Source of the DNA: Membranipora membranacea
Taxonomy: Eukaryota; Bryozoa; Gymnolaemata; Cheilostomatida; Membraniporidae
Direction: 5' to 3'
Assembly (NCBI GenBank): GCA_914767715.1
Contig: OU612073.1
Span: forward strand, 7,936,001 to 8,000,000
Length of the DNA stretch: 64,000 nt
Under the pieces are notes generated by a model. The model searched no databases, had not been told where the DNA came from, and worked only from the letters and a program-made list of their open reading frames with translations. Below, in pieces: positions 12,701 through 24,700 of this stretch. A program made the position numbers and the translations under genes. Each line of letters starts with the position of its first letter. Position 1 is the stretch's first letter.

Positions 12701-15700
12701 GTCAGATGAGCTTTGTGAAATCTCATAAACACATCTTTATTCTGTACATACTTGAGCACCAACAACTGCAAACAATAAAAAAAAACAAAAAAACTACCAA
12801 CTAGTTAACAACCTAAAACAATCTTAAAAAACAATAAACATTAATAATATATATATATATATATATATATAGTTATATATAATATGTAAAAAATCTTGTT
12901 ATGACATTATTACCTCATCCATGCACATCTTCAATTAATTATGTCAAACTCTGCCCTAGTTAGTGGTAGTGGCATTCCATAGTCAAACACATCTGGCAAG
13001 GATATCATCTGATCATCTGATCATGGCTTTTGCTACCACAACTCTACAGAGTTTGAGCATTAAAACTAAGGTAGGGTCAATAACCGGAGTGCATTATATA
13101 ATAGTGTCTTAGCTTATTTCCTTACGAAATAACATTTAGGGGCATGTTCCACATCCCCATAATGTTATATTAGAACCATTTTAGAACTTACCAAGTCTCT
13201 GAGTTTCTTTTCAATCTCATCCGAAGTTAATTTTTTACTGAGCGCTGTTTTCCTGAGAAGCATATCAGAGTAATTAGCCAGTAGCTCCGGACATTTGGAT
13301 TCTGGTTGACTTTTACTGGCTCTGAAACACAGAATAGAATTGATACAGGGCACTAAATTCATAAAATTCTCTATTTTACCTTTGAAAATCCACTTTATAA
13401 AAAGAAGTGCATCTAAAACTTCAAAGTTCCAAAATTCGATTATATTGTAATCCACAAATTCAACAACTCTTGGACAAGTCACCAAATTTAACTCTGTTAA
13501 TGTCGGTTTGTTTATAATGCATAGCAATTGAATTGAAATAACGCAAAAGATCATTTGGCTACTACTATCTCTAGACTTATAGATATGTTATATACATATT
13601 AATTACTAAATATGTGCACTGTAGTTGAGGCTTAAAATTGGTCCGCATAGATCAAGTTTGGTCCACCTGGCCTGCAATTCAAGTTGAATCAATTTTGAGG
13701 GGGTGCAACTTCAAATTCAAGCAAATTGGATAAAACATGAGCTAGATCCTCATGACAAGGTTACCTACATACCCTTTAGCTTTAGTAGGTAGGTCCAGTT
13801 TGAATACTGATGTATCATTGACAAGACTCTTATAAGCCATATCACGGGCTGTAAGAAATCTAGCGTCCATCATAAAAGCTTTGGATACGAGCTCTGTGAA
13901 CCGCCTAAACAGCCCTAATAACTTCTCAACGTACTGCTCGGAATCCTACAATCAATTATAGCATCACTTGACCTTACAAATAATATGCACCCAATCAAAC
14001 ACAATTTCTTTTCATTCTGCTAAAATGATGAAATGTGATGACATGAAATAAAATATATAGGATAAAAAGCAAGGTAACAGCTATATAGTCCAGGGACTAG
14101 AGAAACAAATGTCCCAACTTTCCTGCCTAAAAGCCCCAGGACGCACCAATGAGCCGCAATCTGGAGTCGCTGCCCTTACCAAATACTGGGGCACACAGTC
14201 GCTCCATCAGGCCATTCATGGGATTGGACTAAAACCTCCACTGCCATCAGGTATCTGTTAGCTGGTCCGGTTACTGGTAGTGGCATTCAAAGATCACCCA
14301 CAGACTAATAACAATCGCTGGTTGATGTGTGGTTATTAATGGAATGTCACAACCACACACCCAATGAGAGTTTAAGCATTTCAAGGACTGTTTGTGAAAA
14401 AAAGATATGTATGGTGGTTGTATGAAACACATAATATCTCATACCGATGTTATGAGGTCAGCACATGCATGCATGTCTGACAGGCCGGCTTCTTTAATAT
14501 GATGCTGTAGGTCATGTAACATCGGTAACACTCCGTCATCAACTCGATCCATCAACTTAAACATCATCTCCAATTCTGTAAACAAATACAACAGAAAAAT
14601 TAAGGGTGATTTTGGACATTTCTGCACTTTTTCGATACACTTATTTTCTTACACTTCATGAAAGAATAGACATTGTACCATATTGATTCAGGTAATGTTA
14701 ATCTCTCTTCTATTCTATTATTTTTGTTGAAACTCATTGCTCTAATCTGAATGAGTTTAGTTCTTCAATGCATTTTTTGTGCTTTGCTATTTATATATTG
14801 GAATGCGGAGAGCCACATGCTAAGAAATATTTGTCAACAAAAAAGGCTTACAGAGATTATGTACAAGGGACAAGACTGTTAATCGCACTTGTCATACTAG
14901 TGGTGGAGTTGTACTTACTTTGCGTTTCGTTTGCTTTGATCATATTCGCACATTCTGCTAGAATTGTATCCTTGAACTTCACAACCAGTACTTTTACACA
15001 ACAGTCTATCAGCTAGAATAAAAATCAATCACATCATCATGATGGCAGACCAGACAAAAATTATTTTGGAGTTGTCTCCTCTTCCCCTAAGACGTCGCAG
15101 CCCCAATGTCATAATAATGTGATGTTAGACTGAAGAGTAAGAGTGGTTTACCTCCACTCCTGCATGCTGAATATCAAAGTTCTTTTTATAGTTTTTTCAT
15201 CATGTATTTTTTCTAATACTTGGTCATTTTTCTTATGAATTAATACTTATATGTAACAGAATTTCAAACCACTCCAATTTGAATCATCGTTTCAATGCTT
15301 TGTGTGAGAGTTTAATTTTATAGTGTAGGGGTATTCGATGAGAAGAGATTGTTACCTCAGCACACCTGATTAATTTAGAACCAGAAGGTAATCTCTAGAA
15401 AACGAGTTCTATAAGAGTTCTATATGAGTTCTACAAGAGTTACTATATGATTACCATGAAATAACCACTTGTGACTCTTAGGAACTTACTTTAGTTACAG
15501 AAACGCATCCTTGACTTGTCTCTAGATACCTCTTAGCCCGGTCCTCTTCCTCTGTCAGCTTGGTTTGGGCGTACACCATGTACTCCTTCACTCCATACTG
15601 AGCCAGAAACTCTGAGGCTTTACTCATATAAAACTGAACTGTCGTGTCGATGTAGGCCTTCTCAAAATTCTCTTTGTATATTGCTAACTTATCCTCCTGT

Positions 15701-16438
15701 CCGATGCCGAGGTTCACTGAAAAATAATTTAGTCATCTTGATATATCCAGCACATTGGCTTACAGTGTGGGGTTTGATACAGATCATCAACTTGAAGGGT
15801 ACCCTATTATTGACAGTTTTGAAGGACCTAGTAGTTCAGATCCTTCCACATTATCCTGCCTAACACTGCTGTCCTCAAGATTTTCAAGAGAAAAGGTGTA
15901 CCACCAAAATTTTCAAACGAGATCTACCATAGAAGAGTAAAAATTAGCTAGAGTTAAGCTTAGCTATTTCGGAGGTGACTCAATGAGAGATAGCAGCAAT
16001 TTACAGTGGTCAGGTAGGAAGATTAAATTTAGTAATGAATATGGGTAAATATGAGCTAGCCATGAACTTCACCATTTCAAGCCTGGCTGAAATGGCAAAC
16101 CATCATCCTGCGAATACTTTTCCCTCTAGGGTATTATAACCTTCTCTGCAATTCAAGAGATATAGAAGTGATAAAATAGATAAAAACTTAAGTAAAATGT
16201 AAAAATGTGTACCATATGATTCCCGGACTCCAATGACTAGCTGTGAATCAAAAGCCTCTCCGCATCTCTCCTGCTGTATGAGAAGCATAGCTCCTTCCTG
16301 AAGGCGGAGCTTAATCTCCGAAAATATACTCTCATTCCAGCTCTTCAGCATCAACTGTGGCAATCACAATAGGTAAATTACTTATATAATGATCACAGGT
16401 AATGGCACCACACATCATTATACGCATAACCATATGTA

Positions 16439-16479
<41 letters not shown>

Positions 16480-18357
16480 GCAAGTATTTACATGTTCATG
16501 ATTACAAGGTTGTCCTAGGGCAATCACTATGGATGCCAGTACTGGTGATATGCAACTTAACCTGATACAGGTATATGTAACAAAGATATCGGATTTAATA
16601 AGTCCATAGGCTGTCAGCGGGTTTCAAATATGCTAACATGAAAATACAATAATAGGTTAAAGCAGAAGGTAGTGTTAGTGCTTAAACTCTGTTCAGATCG
16701 CTAATAGTGGCATTCAATATCCAACCAACTCTGTAGTGGCATTTGGATATTAAAGGAATGCCACTACCACCAACTCACGATGAGTTTGAGCAATAAAACT
16801 AGTATGAGGATGATGTTGCATTTGTTGAACATTCATTAGCATCATAAAGACATTGATAATTGCTTACATCTTTGACTATTTGTTCTTCTTTCTTCTTGAG
16901 TGAGTTTTGAGTTGTTTTGCCCCTTAGCCCGGTTTCTAAGCTCTGAAAGGGTAGGGGGAGGTAACCACACTGAGCGAAGAACTTCTCCCACTCATGGCAG
17001 TAAGCCTTCAGTAATACTGAGCTATCAAGGTGCTGTAATACTCTCTACAATAAGGAGGTAAGATTGGATTAATCGAATCGTCACATCCTAGAGATTCAAC
17101 AGCAAAATATCTGTTGCCTGTAAGATGAGGCTCCATTCATAGCACCATTCTCTCGGTATACAGCGAGCTCTAAACACACCAGGGACAACAAAAAAGCCCT
17201 GTAGAATTTCAATATGGTTCAAACTAGAAATCAAACCCTATATGTAATCACAATGTCTTTATAATACATTGCAATTAAAACAAATGATTGCCCAACCATA
17301 TTAAAAGAACATAGTGAATTGATGAAGACGCCCAGGTGGCTTAGTCAAATTTAGGGAGTTTGAAGATTAAAAAGGAACAAAGGAAAATTTAATAGCTACT
17401 AAATGGTTCAGTTTCACTTACTGCCTGAGCTTGGTTAATAAAATGTCTGATATCATCATGTAATGCTTTGTGGATCTTCTTTGGACTGCTGTCATCCCAA
17501 GAGCAAATAGTGGAAACTTTCCTAAAACAGAAACAGTACATGGCTAAATAGGCATCCTTTATTACGGTTCATACAGTTCTTGGTGTGATGGGCCTGTACC
17601 TGAAAAAAAACATCAACGAGATTGAAACACAATAGGGTTACACAGGTGTCCCACATTCAAACAAACTGGTCAAGGTCGGTGATAATGTGTCAACGATTAT
17701 GTATCCAATTGATAATTTCTATCATTTTGCTGAATAATTGGAAGAAGGCCTCCATCTTCGTTTCAGTTAACACTGTCTCTAAAATTGTTTGAAGGTAGTC
17801 TGGCATTACTGTCTATCTTCCATCCAACCGATTTGGCGGGTACTCCATAAATGTAGTGTAACAATAACCATCAAACGACCGAAAACTATCACAGTAACAA
17901 CCGGTAGTTAACTTACCAGAACAGATCTTGCCACTCGTTCCTAGACACATCATCCTGTCTGAGTAGTTTGAGTAGAGTAGGTCTGACTGCCGGCCATTCC
18001 TCCTCAAATGTCAGGGTGTTGTTAGCCTAAAAGTTATAGAAATGCATGTATCAATTTATTACATCACCTGCTTATATAGATTAGTAAGAATCTCATAAAT
18101 CATTATCTTGATCTGCTGGGATCTAAATCCAAAATTGATCTCTAATTGACAGAACCGTAAATATTTTGGCTAATTTGTGATTGAATCTATCTAGTTGTAA
18201 GACCAAATGAGCGATAATTTTGAGCGAAGGGTTGGGGATAATTTATTTTGAAGAGCATCGTTCACTCTTATTGAAAGACCCCCAGGTTTGCGTACAACTG
18301 ACACACCGTTGGCCATCTTTATAGGTCAACCCGAGCCTTATAACTTACCCTCAGCAT
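2467..18357 (-). CDS. CUL5: Cullin-5, scaffold of CRL5 ubiquitin ligases (17 exons, complete)
   Basis: Cullin-5 is the scaffold of SOCS-box/Elongin BC/RBX2 ubiquitin ligases. Coding exons on the minus strand, all with AG/GT boundaries: 18349-18357, 17917-18026, 17422-17521, 16868-17044, 16213-16354, 15490-15716, 14919-15012, 14445-14575, 13773-13945, 13192-13321, 12634-12765, 6603-6732, 5349-5513, 4588-4754, 3719-3837, 3115-3238, 2467-2661. They sum to 2325 nt, or 774 residues, against 780 in human CUL5, and align along the whole protein. The three-codon first exon (MLR) is the least certain part. Diagnostic stretches include GEAFDSQLVIGVRESY, the cullin-homology segment KYVQNKDVFMRFHKAHLTRR, and the C-terminal winged helix ending INTFIYMA. 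The NEDD8 acceptor lysine is K718 in IMKMRK, equivalent to human K724. Intron 11 (6733-12633) is swollen by transposons. Exon 12 adjoins a 33-bp repeat that multiplies its splice donor, so longer in-frame isoforms are possible. Confidence 0.95.
3270..3512. mobile_element. MITE family C copy, degenerate
   Basis: Outer ends resemble GGTGGTCTCTCA and AATTGAAGGACTCTCTGGG, with a subterminal GCGAGTGAGCGATCAG box. Copies with the same GTCTTTCAATTAGA ends and GAGTGAGCGAT boxes lie at about 18.2 kb and 25.7-25.9 kb. The left part borders a cullin-5 exon. Confidence 0.5.
4434..4535. mobile_element. MITE family A copy
   Basis: A palindrome with TTTGCCTGCATTCGGAGG on the left and CACCTGGAATGCAGGCAAA on the right, followed by the family end TTGGATCAAATTTG. 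The centre is C-rich then G-rich. It lies in the cullin-5 intron between the exons at 4588 and 3837. Confidence 0.75.
5842..6629 (-). repeat. 33-bp minisatellite made of the exon-12 tail plus its splice donor, 24 copies
   Basis: On the plus strand the motif TTACCTG and its variants recur every 33 bp from 5842 to 6601 without one indel (24 sites). Read on the minus strand, each unit is about 25 nt of exon tail ending in CAG plus about 8 nt of intron start GTAAATAT. The first copy inside the intron repeats the authentic exon end; later copies drift towards GAAACTACACCGGACACAG. GT is kept in 22 of 24 copies, lost only at 5875 and 6106; the copy at 6337 has CAT before GT. The exon frame stays open through the copy at 5941, where GGT-TAA closes it. 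Each extra unit would add 11 residues of the type KYNTETTPDTG. Confidence 0.95.
6603..6732 (-). CDS. CUL5: Cullin-5 exon 12, the exon whose 3' end was amplified
   Basis: This 130-nt exon encodes EIGMPAEYVNKLARMF and continues to NNTESLPNA, matching the same region of human CUL5 (EVGMPADYVNKLARMF to NNKLALPAD). The donor at 6602-6601 (CAG/GTAAAT) gives a phase-1 junction to exon 13 that restores an aspartate (residue 519) followed by VNIKILNAGAW, exactly as expected from the family. The first donor therefore gives the ancestral protein. The acceptor is preceded, on the minus strand, by an (ATT)n microsatellite that may stand in for the pyrimidine tract. Confidence 0.9.
6748..6789. repeat. (AAT)n microsatellite next to the exon-12 acceptor
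   Basis: An uninterrupted AAT run on the plus strand lies about 16 nt upstream of the cullin-5 exon-12 acceptor as transcribed. In the transcript it reads as U-rich (ATT)n, so length changes could affect acceptor strength. Confidence 0.85.
7110..9980 (-). mobile_element. 5'-truncated non-LTR retrotransposon (LINE), endonuclease and reverse transcriptase
   Basis: A minus-strand copy inside cullin-5 intron 11. The upstream part (9985-8921) is an exonuclease-endonuclease-phosphatase domain lacking its start, with SFIYRPPNS, ILGDFNVN and SDHYLTYSM. A single TAA at 8923-8921 separates it, in the same frame, from the reverse transcriptase (8896-7595, 433 residues). That part has LDFCKAFD at 153-160, GVPQG at 210-214 and the catalytic YADD at 241-244. 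The C-terminal tail continues in another frame at 7589-7374, so there is also a frameshift near 7590. An A-rich tail on the minus strand (plus-strand T run near 7110-7130) marks the 3' end. The organisation fits the Jockey/CR1 group; the clade is not certain. It is probably immobile. Confidence 0.9.
9978..10495. mobile_element. Foldback element with about 230-bp arms
   Basis: Left arm 9978-10206 and right arm 10268-10495 are near-perfect reverse complements around a loop of about 60 bp. The arms contain repeated GGATCGG/CCGATCC-type words. The left tip abuts the 5' end of the LINE at about 9980. Related degenerate sequence with the same GATCCGA words occurs at about 12300-12412. No coding capacity is seen. 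I infer a non-autonomous DNA element; no target duplication could be fixed. Confidence 0.85.
10959..12210. mobile_element. Non-autonomous TIR DNA transposon, hAT-like, 7-bp target duplication
   Basis: The terminal inverted repeats begin CMGAGACTATAGATATAG. They are identical over about 31 bp after the second base, and similarity continues further in, including CGCCC near TTCTGG at both ends. The element is flanked by an exact TCTGAAC duplication at 10952-10958 and 12211-12217. The CAGAGAC terminus and 7-8 bp target site suggest a hAT relative. The interior shows no transposase; short open frames at 11212-11532 and 11590-11793 look random. It lies in cullin-5 intron 11. Confidence 0.8.
12300..12412. 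repeat. Degenerate relative of the 10-kb foldback element
   Basis: It contains GGATCAGAC, ATCCGATCCGG, TGGATCCGAGG and TTCCACCCCTA words in the same style as the arms at 9978-10495, but it is short and unpaired. Confidence 0.5.
12847..12871. repeat. (TA)n microsatellite
   Basis: A perfect TA run inside cullin-5 intron 10. Longer relatives lie at 16443-16477 and 52119-52139. Confidence 0.9.
12943..13069. mobile_element. MITE family B copy
   Basis: Ends resemble CAAACTCTG and CAGAGTTTGAGCATTAAAACT, with a subterminal GTGGTAGTGGCATTCC-type box shared with copies at 14.3, 16.7, 24.1 and 39.1 kb. It sits in a cullin-5 intron and has no coding capacity. Confidence 0.6.
13649..13749. mobile_element. 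MITE family A copy, degenerate
   Basis: It starts AGATCAAGTTTGGTCCA and ends GGATAAAACATGAGCTAGATC with CCTGCAATTC in between. It is the same element class as those at 4.4, 24.0, 44.2, 51.1 and 57.3 kb. Confidence 0.65.
14262..14380. mobile_element. MITE family B copy, degenerate
   Basis: It shares the GGTAGTGGCATTC box and a GAGTTTAAGCATT end with the other family B copies. Internal palindrome around GGTTGATGTGTGGTTATTAA. Located in a cullin-5 intron. Confidence 0.55.
16443..16477. repeat. (TA)n microsatellite
   Basis: A perfect TA run inside cullin-5 intron 4, able to form a cruciform. Confidence 0.9.
16677..16802. mobile_element. MITE family B copy
   Basis: Terminal TAGTGCTTAAACT pairs with AGTTTGAGCAATAAAACTA. 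Inside, GTGGCATT and AATGCCACTACCACC form a second inverted pair. Located in a cullin-5 intron. Confidence 0.65.
18165..18292. mobile_element. MITE family C copy, degenerate
   Basis: It contains GAGCGATAATTTTGAGCGA and ends with TTATTGAAAGACCCCCAGG, the same terminus as the element ending at 25932. It lies in the first cullin-5 intron. Confidence 0.5.
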
Positions 18358-21300
18358 AATGATATTGTAAGGTATTTTCAACTCTCCTCTGATTCCCAGC
18401 TACATGAGTATCATCTGCGAGGATTGACAAGCAGAAAAATGTCTTATCAGTCAAGGAGATGTTATCCTCAATAACTTCGAGATTCTAATACATTAAAAAT
18501 TCTATGAATATAATCAGGAACAGCTCGGCTTACAACCAGCTTAATGTGAATTATTGACAAGGTAGCCGGAATCTTTATCGGCAGCGGGGAGCTCCATAGG
18601 GATGCTGAACCCCTGTATCTCCTAGCTGAGGAAAGAAAATTAGATATCTTTGAAAATGTATGATTGTAGGTAATACCTGCATGTACTTTCTAGAAAGAAA
18701 AGTGGCCACTCACAATCAATCAATTACAAGGCCCTCTGATGAATACCTATATACAATTTTCCCAGAATTTTCGGACACTCTTATTATTCAGGGAAGGCAT
18801 GTAGAGTCTCCACTCAATGTAAACAAGCAACAAAAAGCCAGTCACAAAACAAGCAGACAGCTAGTAAAGTATAGTAAAGTAGACTGAAGTAAGTTAAGTT
18901 ATACTGCTGAATTGATTAAACACCAGGTTTGTTTTCTCTTCAATCCATAGATCTTGTACATATAGGTTAAACTCACCTCTGAATATGGATTAAAAAGTTG
19001 TAAAATATGGAGTTGGTATAGGCTGAAAACAAATTAAGAAACCCTCGGTTGAGGAGGAGCAAGTCAAACTCAGAGAGCACCTTCCAAAAATCAGGATTTA
19101 TCTTCAAACAAAAATCTAAGTATAGGCTTATTTTTTGACCCATTAACTCAGAGGTATTGGGACACCCCTCAGCTGTTTAAAGTGTAGGACTGAGGCTTCT
19201 TTGTTACGGTGCTTATGATTGGCTTATAAGCCAGCTTTGTCTGGATTACATATTGACCACTAAAAGAGTACTATTGAGTGTGAATCATAATGAATGCAGG
19301 TAAACATTTGTGGTTATAATTATCTTAAACTTATAGTGCCTAATGCCTTTGTATCTTGAACTTTGCTAACTGCAGGGATTTTGCAAAATTCACAGGGAAA
19401 GTTAGACCAAGGAGTACTACTTGGTTGGACAGTCACAAAATTCCTTGCATGGAGCTAGTTAAACCAAGAAGAAAGTGAAATCCGATGCCTTGGTTAACAA
19501 AATGTTAAGATATTACAAAAAAGTATTAACTTAAGAGAGACATTCTAGCATTCTCCCTGATTCTAATTACAAGGATTTTAATAATGATATCACAACAGCG
19601 ATTAAAAAGAGTGATAAATCTAAAATTGACTTGTCATCATACATGACAAGTTGGTAGATCCAGAAATCAGGAGGTCTCCGCGGACAAACTCCCGACCCAG
19701 AGTACCACCCTGCGTATCCCGCAGTGAAGGTGTAATTTTGCCCTTGTTGTTATTTACTTACATTTTACTTTAAGCCAAAACTGGAGCGTTCATATTATGA
19801 AATGCGTAATTTTACCTGATTTTACAAACTATATTGTTGCACTTTATCCGAACGAGGAGAGATAGTATGTTAATAGGCAATTATATATAGGTATATATAC
19901 TATGGGGGTAGGAAAATATAGTTTTTCTTGCAACGAGAAGCTTGCAAAGTGTTCTGGGTGAAAAAAGGGAGATATGGAGGAGGTGGAAACTACCCCTAAA
20001 AACTGGGAGGCTCCCTACCAAAAATGGGGACTTGTCGGGTATGCTTGTCATTCAAATCAAATTTTCTGGTAGACTTACTGTATGTGTGTGCTTGTGAAAG
20101 GAGTAAGCACCTTGATCTGTATATGGTGGTCCAGGTCCAGCAACTACAGAAGGCCTGTGAATCATGCCCTGTGAATCATGACTTGGACTCCAGGTCATGA
20201 TCCACAAACATAATATACTTATCAAAGACAGACTATTTGGTGGTATTGGTGTTAGACCACTGCTTACTTATCTTCCTAAACTACCAGAAGACCTGTCAAT
20301 CACCCACTTAAAATCTGTGGGACATTTGGAGACGCCGGGGCGCACAAGGCCAGTCTTAAACAGCTGGGGATTTGGGAGTGCTGTCAGCCCCTTTACGGGA
20401 CCCGTGCAAAGCTCCATTTGTTGGAGAAAATATGAGCACCTCGCATCATTCTGTACGTCATTTTTAATTCAGTAATTAATGCAACCCACTCAGTCACTTT
20501 GATAATAAATGCATGTATTTGAAGAAGAACAGAAGTCCCTACAGTTAAAGTTTAAAAGTTATTGCAAAAATCCCGAGAATGCAACGACAATGTAATTTCC
20601 TGGACATTTGAGGGACACCTCTATGTTGTCGAACAATTCGCATAATCCTTGGACAATTGACACATATGCCTTCCTGTCTCATCTCAAAAGCTTGCTGATA
20701 TATACAAATTACCAACGCTACAAGTGAGATAGATGTAAATTGTGGTTTCTGATGTGATTTCTGAGACCTGTCCTCTGGCGTGCGGTGCACTGGCTAGGCT
20801 TCCTGGAAAGTACAATCCATCACCGTAATATAAACTTACCTATGGGGTTTTGGAAATACAACATACAGTGGTGCGCGTACCACTGCACAACACACAGGTC
20901 TTCAGCTAGAAACCACGAGTCAAGCGCTGTTTCGAGCCTTCTCTAGTACAACTTCCTCATGGCCGGCCCCAGTAGCATAAAGCCACCCCTGTGTGTTGAT
21001 GAGCATCTCATTCAATCTCATCGAGCCCTCAGTGCATATTGTCAGTTTCAGTATTTTGACATAATCGGTGTATTAATGCTGTTGAACAACCAGGGTTGCT
21101 GCCAACTCTTCATTGTTTCAGTGCAACAATGTTTGCCCCATCTTTCTCATGCTTGTACTCTAAGCCAAACCAGTGCAGGGAATTTGCGTCCCATCAACGG
21201 AAAGCCGCTATCATCAAGGCACCCGCCCCTCGTGCCATAGTCAACTACTCAGATTTGCCACATTGAGCATCGTACAACTCATACACAAGTCAGGGAGTTG

Positions 21301-21746
21301 ACTTGTTTGCGCTACAGCCAGTAGGCTGACTATGATCTCCTATCTCACTCTGTCTGCCTTTTATGCGAGGGCAAAGCTTTTAATCCTATGTTTGCAATAC
21401 CTCAGATCTAACTCAGACTCACTTTGATATTTCACCCTGCAGAGATTAAACTACTTTCATTTGAGTATTAAAGTGTATAGAAACTTACTGCAGGTATGGT
21501 TGTTGATTGACCAGCATGTGTACTAGTTAAGTGTGTGAACTTCGCCAGTTTTTCTTCTTTAGAAAAAAATAAGGGCCGAGTTCACATCCTGAACCAGATG
21601 TGTAAATTTTCAATGATTTTACCAGTCATTTCATAAATAGTTTATTACCAAATAAGGTTAAGCTGCTCCATTTCCATTTTTAGGACATTTGAAGAAATTT
21701 TTAGCTGTAGAGTGAGGGCTTATCCTGCCCTTTACCAGTCAACAAT
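18358..21746. other. Divergent intergenic region between cullin-5 and IBA57
   Basis: The two genes point away from each other, so both promoters should lie here, but I can point to no core promoter motif. A dispersed repeat fills 20870-21240. The open frame at 20197-20475 (92 codons) resembles nothing I know and has no splice context that convinces me. The remainder is unique AT-rich sequence. Confidence 0.55.
20870..21240. repeat. Dispersed repeat, copy 1 of 2
   Basis: About 370 bp closely similar, in the same orientation, to 53986-54377. It starts with the near-palindrome GTGGTGCGCGTACCAC and ends GCCCCTCGTGCCATAG. Open frames exist on either strand but differ between copies and are not recognisable. 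Probably an old transposon fragment. Confidence 0.85.
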
Positions 21747-24700
21747 ATGCACTCCCTCCGGCAATGCTTGAGGCAGATAGTGGTCACAAGAGAGATGAGG
21801 ACTGTTATGCAAGGTGACTAACCCTTATGAAAACTTTGAATTCGTTAGCAAAGCAAACAATTACCGATGAGATGCTTTACCGAGATGCTCAGTTTTATCA
21901 AGGCAACGTTTTTTCCGATTGATTTTGGGTCTAGTCTGTGTTTACATTGAAATCCTATTAGGCCCAAAATTGATGGATGTGATATTGATGAAAGATGTGC
22001 ATCTATCATGGACTAGACAGAATGTATGGAATTTATGACCCAAACTGACTTGACTTTTGTACCTAAGATTGTGAACTCTGCTGTTGACTAAATTAATGTC
22101 TAAATTCCACCCAGACTTGATTGTGAGCCCATGGTTCCTTACACTAGAATGTAACTGACATCACTTTAGATGTTCTGTATCAAATGATTACACACTTGCA
22201 TGTCGACCACCTGTATCATGAGGGATAATGATTTGAAGTTTGTGTTTCAGGCTATCGCAAATCATCTATACAAGTTGAGGGGTCATCAATAGCTGAAAAG
22301 CCTCTTTCTGATTTCACTGTGGTGAAACTTGAAAACAAATCTCTGCTAAAGGTCACTGGTCGGGACGCTCATCCGTTCTTACAAGGGCTGATAACTAACG
22401 ATGTTACCTGTCTGGAACATGATTGTACTGCTTTGTATGCTCAGCTTTTGAATATAAAGGTAGGGTCACTATTTATCAGATTAAACGTTTTTTCAGGCAA
22501 TTGAAAAGTGTTTGTATTTGTTGTCAGTTCTGAGCTCACCAGAAAAATGTATCCCAGTGTATTATGGCTGTGGGATTATATTCATTGAAAACTGCGAGAG
22601 AAAGAAACATAATACTCACCTACTGAGCGAAACAACAAAACAAAAATTTGTGCGATGTAACCATAGACTTAATAATAAGTCTATGTATGTGACTCTCAAT
22701 ATGCAGCATAAAACTAATCAGCTATGTTCATGATTTCAATGTGGTTATATATTTCAAGGGTCGAGCATTGTGCGACTTGATTTTGTACAAAATCAATGAA
22801 GACGATCTGCTCATTGAGGTCGATTATACGCAGAAAACATTACTACAAAGTGTGCTCAAGAAGTATAAGATACGCAAAAAGGTCAGTCACCCTCCCCACC
22901 CCCTTATAAAGAGTCATTCATGCAAATAAGAAGGTCAAATCCGCATCTTCGTCTTTACAAAAATCTGGTCCTACAAACTCTCAAATTCATGTTTATGTCG
23001 GGGACAAAACTTGTTATTGTCACCAACATATATATAAGTATGGAAGTTTGTAGACATTGATAAGCTTGGATTACTGCAGGTTATGTTCAATGTGCCATGA
23101 TGCTGTCATTTGACCTGCATGAAGTCTTCCTTTGCAGGGATACGTCTGTCACTGCAGCTGGGGTTTCGAATTAATTCACCTAGGATAAGTTCCTGAATTG
23201 AAAAACCATGAACCCCATCATTGATAAGTATAAGGACCGTAGTGGACCACTTGCTTTGGTATCTCATAAACTTTAACTATAGGGAGACCAGGTCATTCAA
23301 CATGAGTTTTACGTCATCTCCAATGAGAAATTCATCAACACCTGTTGGGGATCCCTGACAGCTACCACCACAACAATAAATCTATAATGTTGGTTATTTG
23401 AAATGAAATAGTTGCCATTCAAAAGTACAGAAAGGAATTGTGGCCTTTAGAACAGAGTTATTCTCCCATTCGGAGTTACCTTTACCAGCTTGCAGGTACA
23501 CATGCTATCAAAACTCTAATCTCAAATATATTATTATATCTAAAATATATGCTGATAGGTCAAGATTGAAGATGTATCGGATTCCATAAGTGCTTACGCA
23601 GCTTTCGGCTGTGTGCAAGAATGTCCCACAAACGAAACTGATCTGTATACAGTTTATAGGGACCCAAGGCTACAAGAACTAGGATGGAGATTGACAGCTC
23701 CCAGTGGTTCAGATCTAGGTAAGTAAGTTTGCCTTTCCAATAGAGCGAGATCTTCTCTGTTCCCACAGGCTCACCAGGTCAAGTTTGACCCATTTTCCAG
23801 CAATGGAGTTAAAGAGGAGGGCAACTCAAGCGCTGTCAAAATGGATCAAACCCGACCGACAGGCTCACCATGTCCTGAAACAGAAAAGTTGTCATATCAG
23901 AGTTACAATTGCATCTCTATTCCAAACCGCAGAGTGATCAATTTCGATTATTTAAGATCCACTGTAAAGAAAGAAGAAAGTTGTAAATACGATCAGGTCA
24001 GACCAAGTTTAATCCAATTGCCTGCTTCCAGTTTCTCCCTTCCACTAACTAGTGGTTCCGGAGCAACTCTGAATGCAGGCTAGTTTAAGTGCTCAAACGG
24101 TGCAAGATGCTGGTAGAGGCATTTCATTATCAAGTGGTTGATAATGAAATGCCTCTACCAGCATCTTGCACCGTTTGACACTTAAACTAAATGCAGGCAA
24201 ATGGATTAAACTGGGTCTAGGTCAGTGCTTGTGTTGCAAGGTCCACAATTCAAGCCCAAACATATTACATTACATACAATTACATGTTACAATGTTGTTT
24301 CTATAGCCATTACACTACACTATGTATGCGATCTTCATCTTTCATTTCGATCAGGCGAAAATTCAGCCAACCTCTCTGCCCAGACAGTTGATAGACAGCG
24401 TCAAGGAGCTCTCTTGGAGCCATGTCCGTGATATCTTGTCAATCAAATGCCTCAATCGTTTGGTTTTTCAATTAGTCAGATCCTTCACTGAGACTCTATT
24501 CAGCTTCTTCAATCAGTGAATGACTTGAAACCATAAAATATGACAGGACTTATTTTTTCAGCAAAGATGGATCAGACAAATATTATGGCAGATTTATCTC
24601 CTAGGTTCAAACTATATTAGTGGCAAAAAATTGATATATATTTATAATTCAAATAATATAAACAGCAATAATACAATCACAACACAACAATCTTTAACTT

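Noticed and set aside
20197-20475. First exon of IBA57
   Set aside because: It lacks a donor in the right phase; the candidate at 21747-21813 fits both phase and presequence character.
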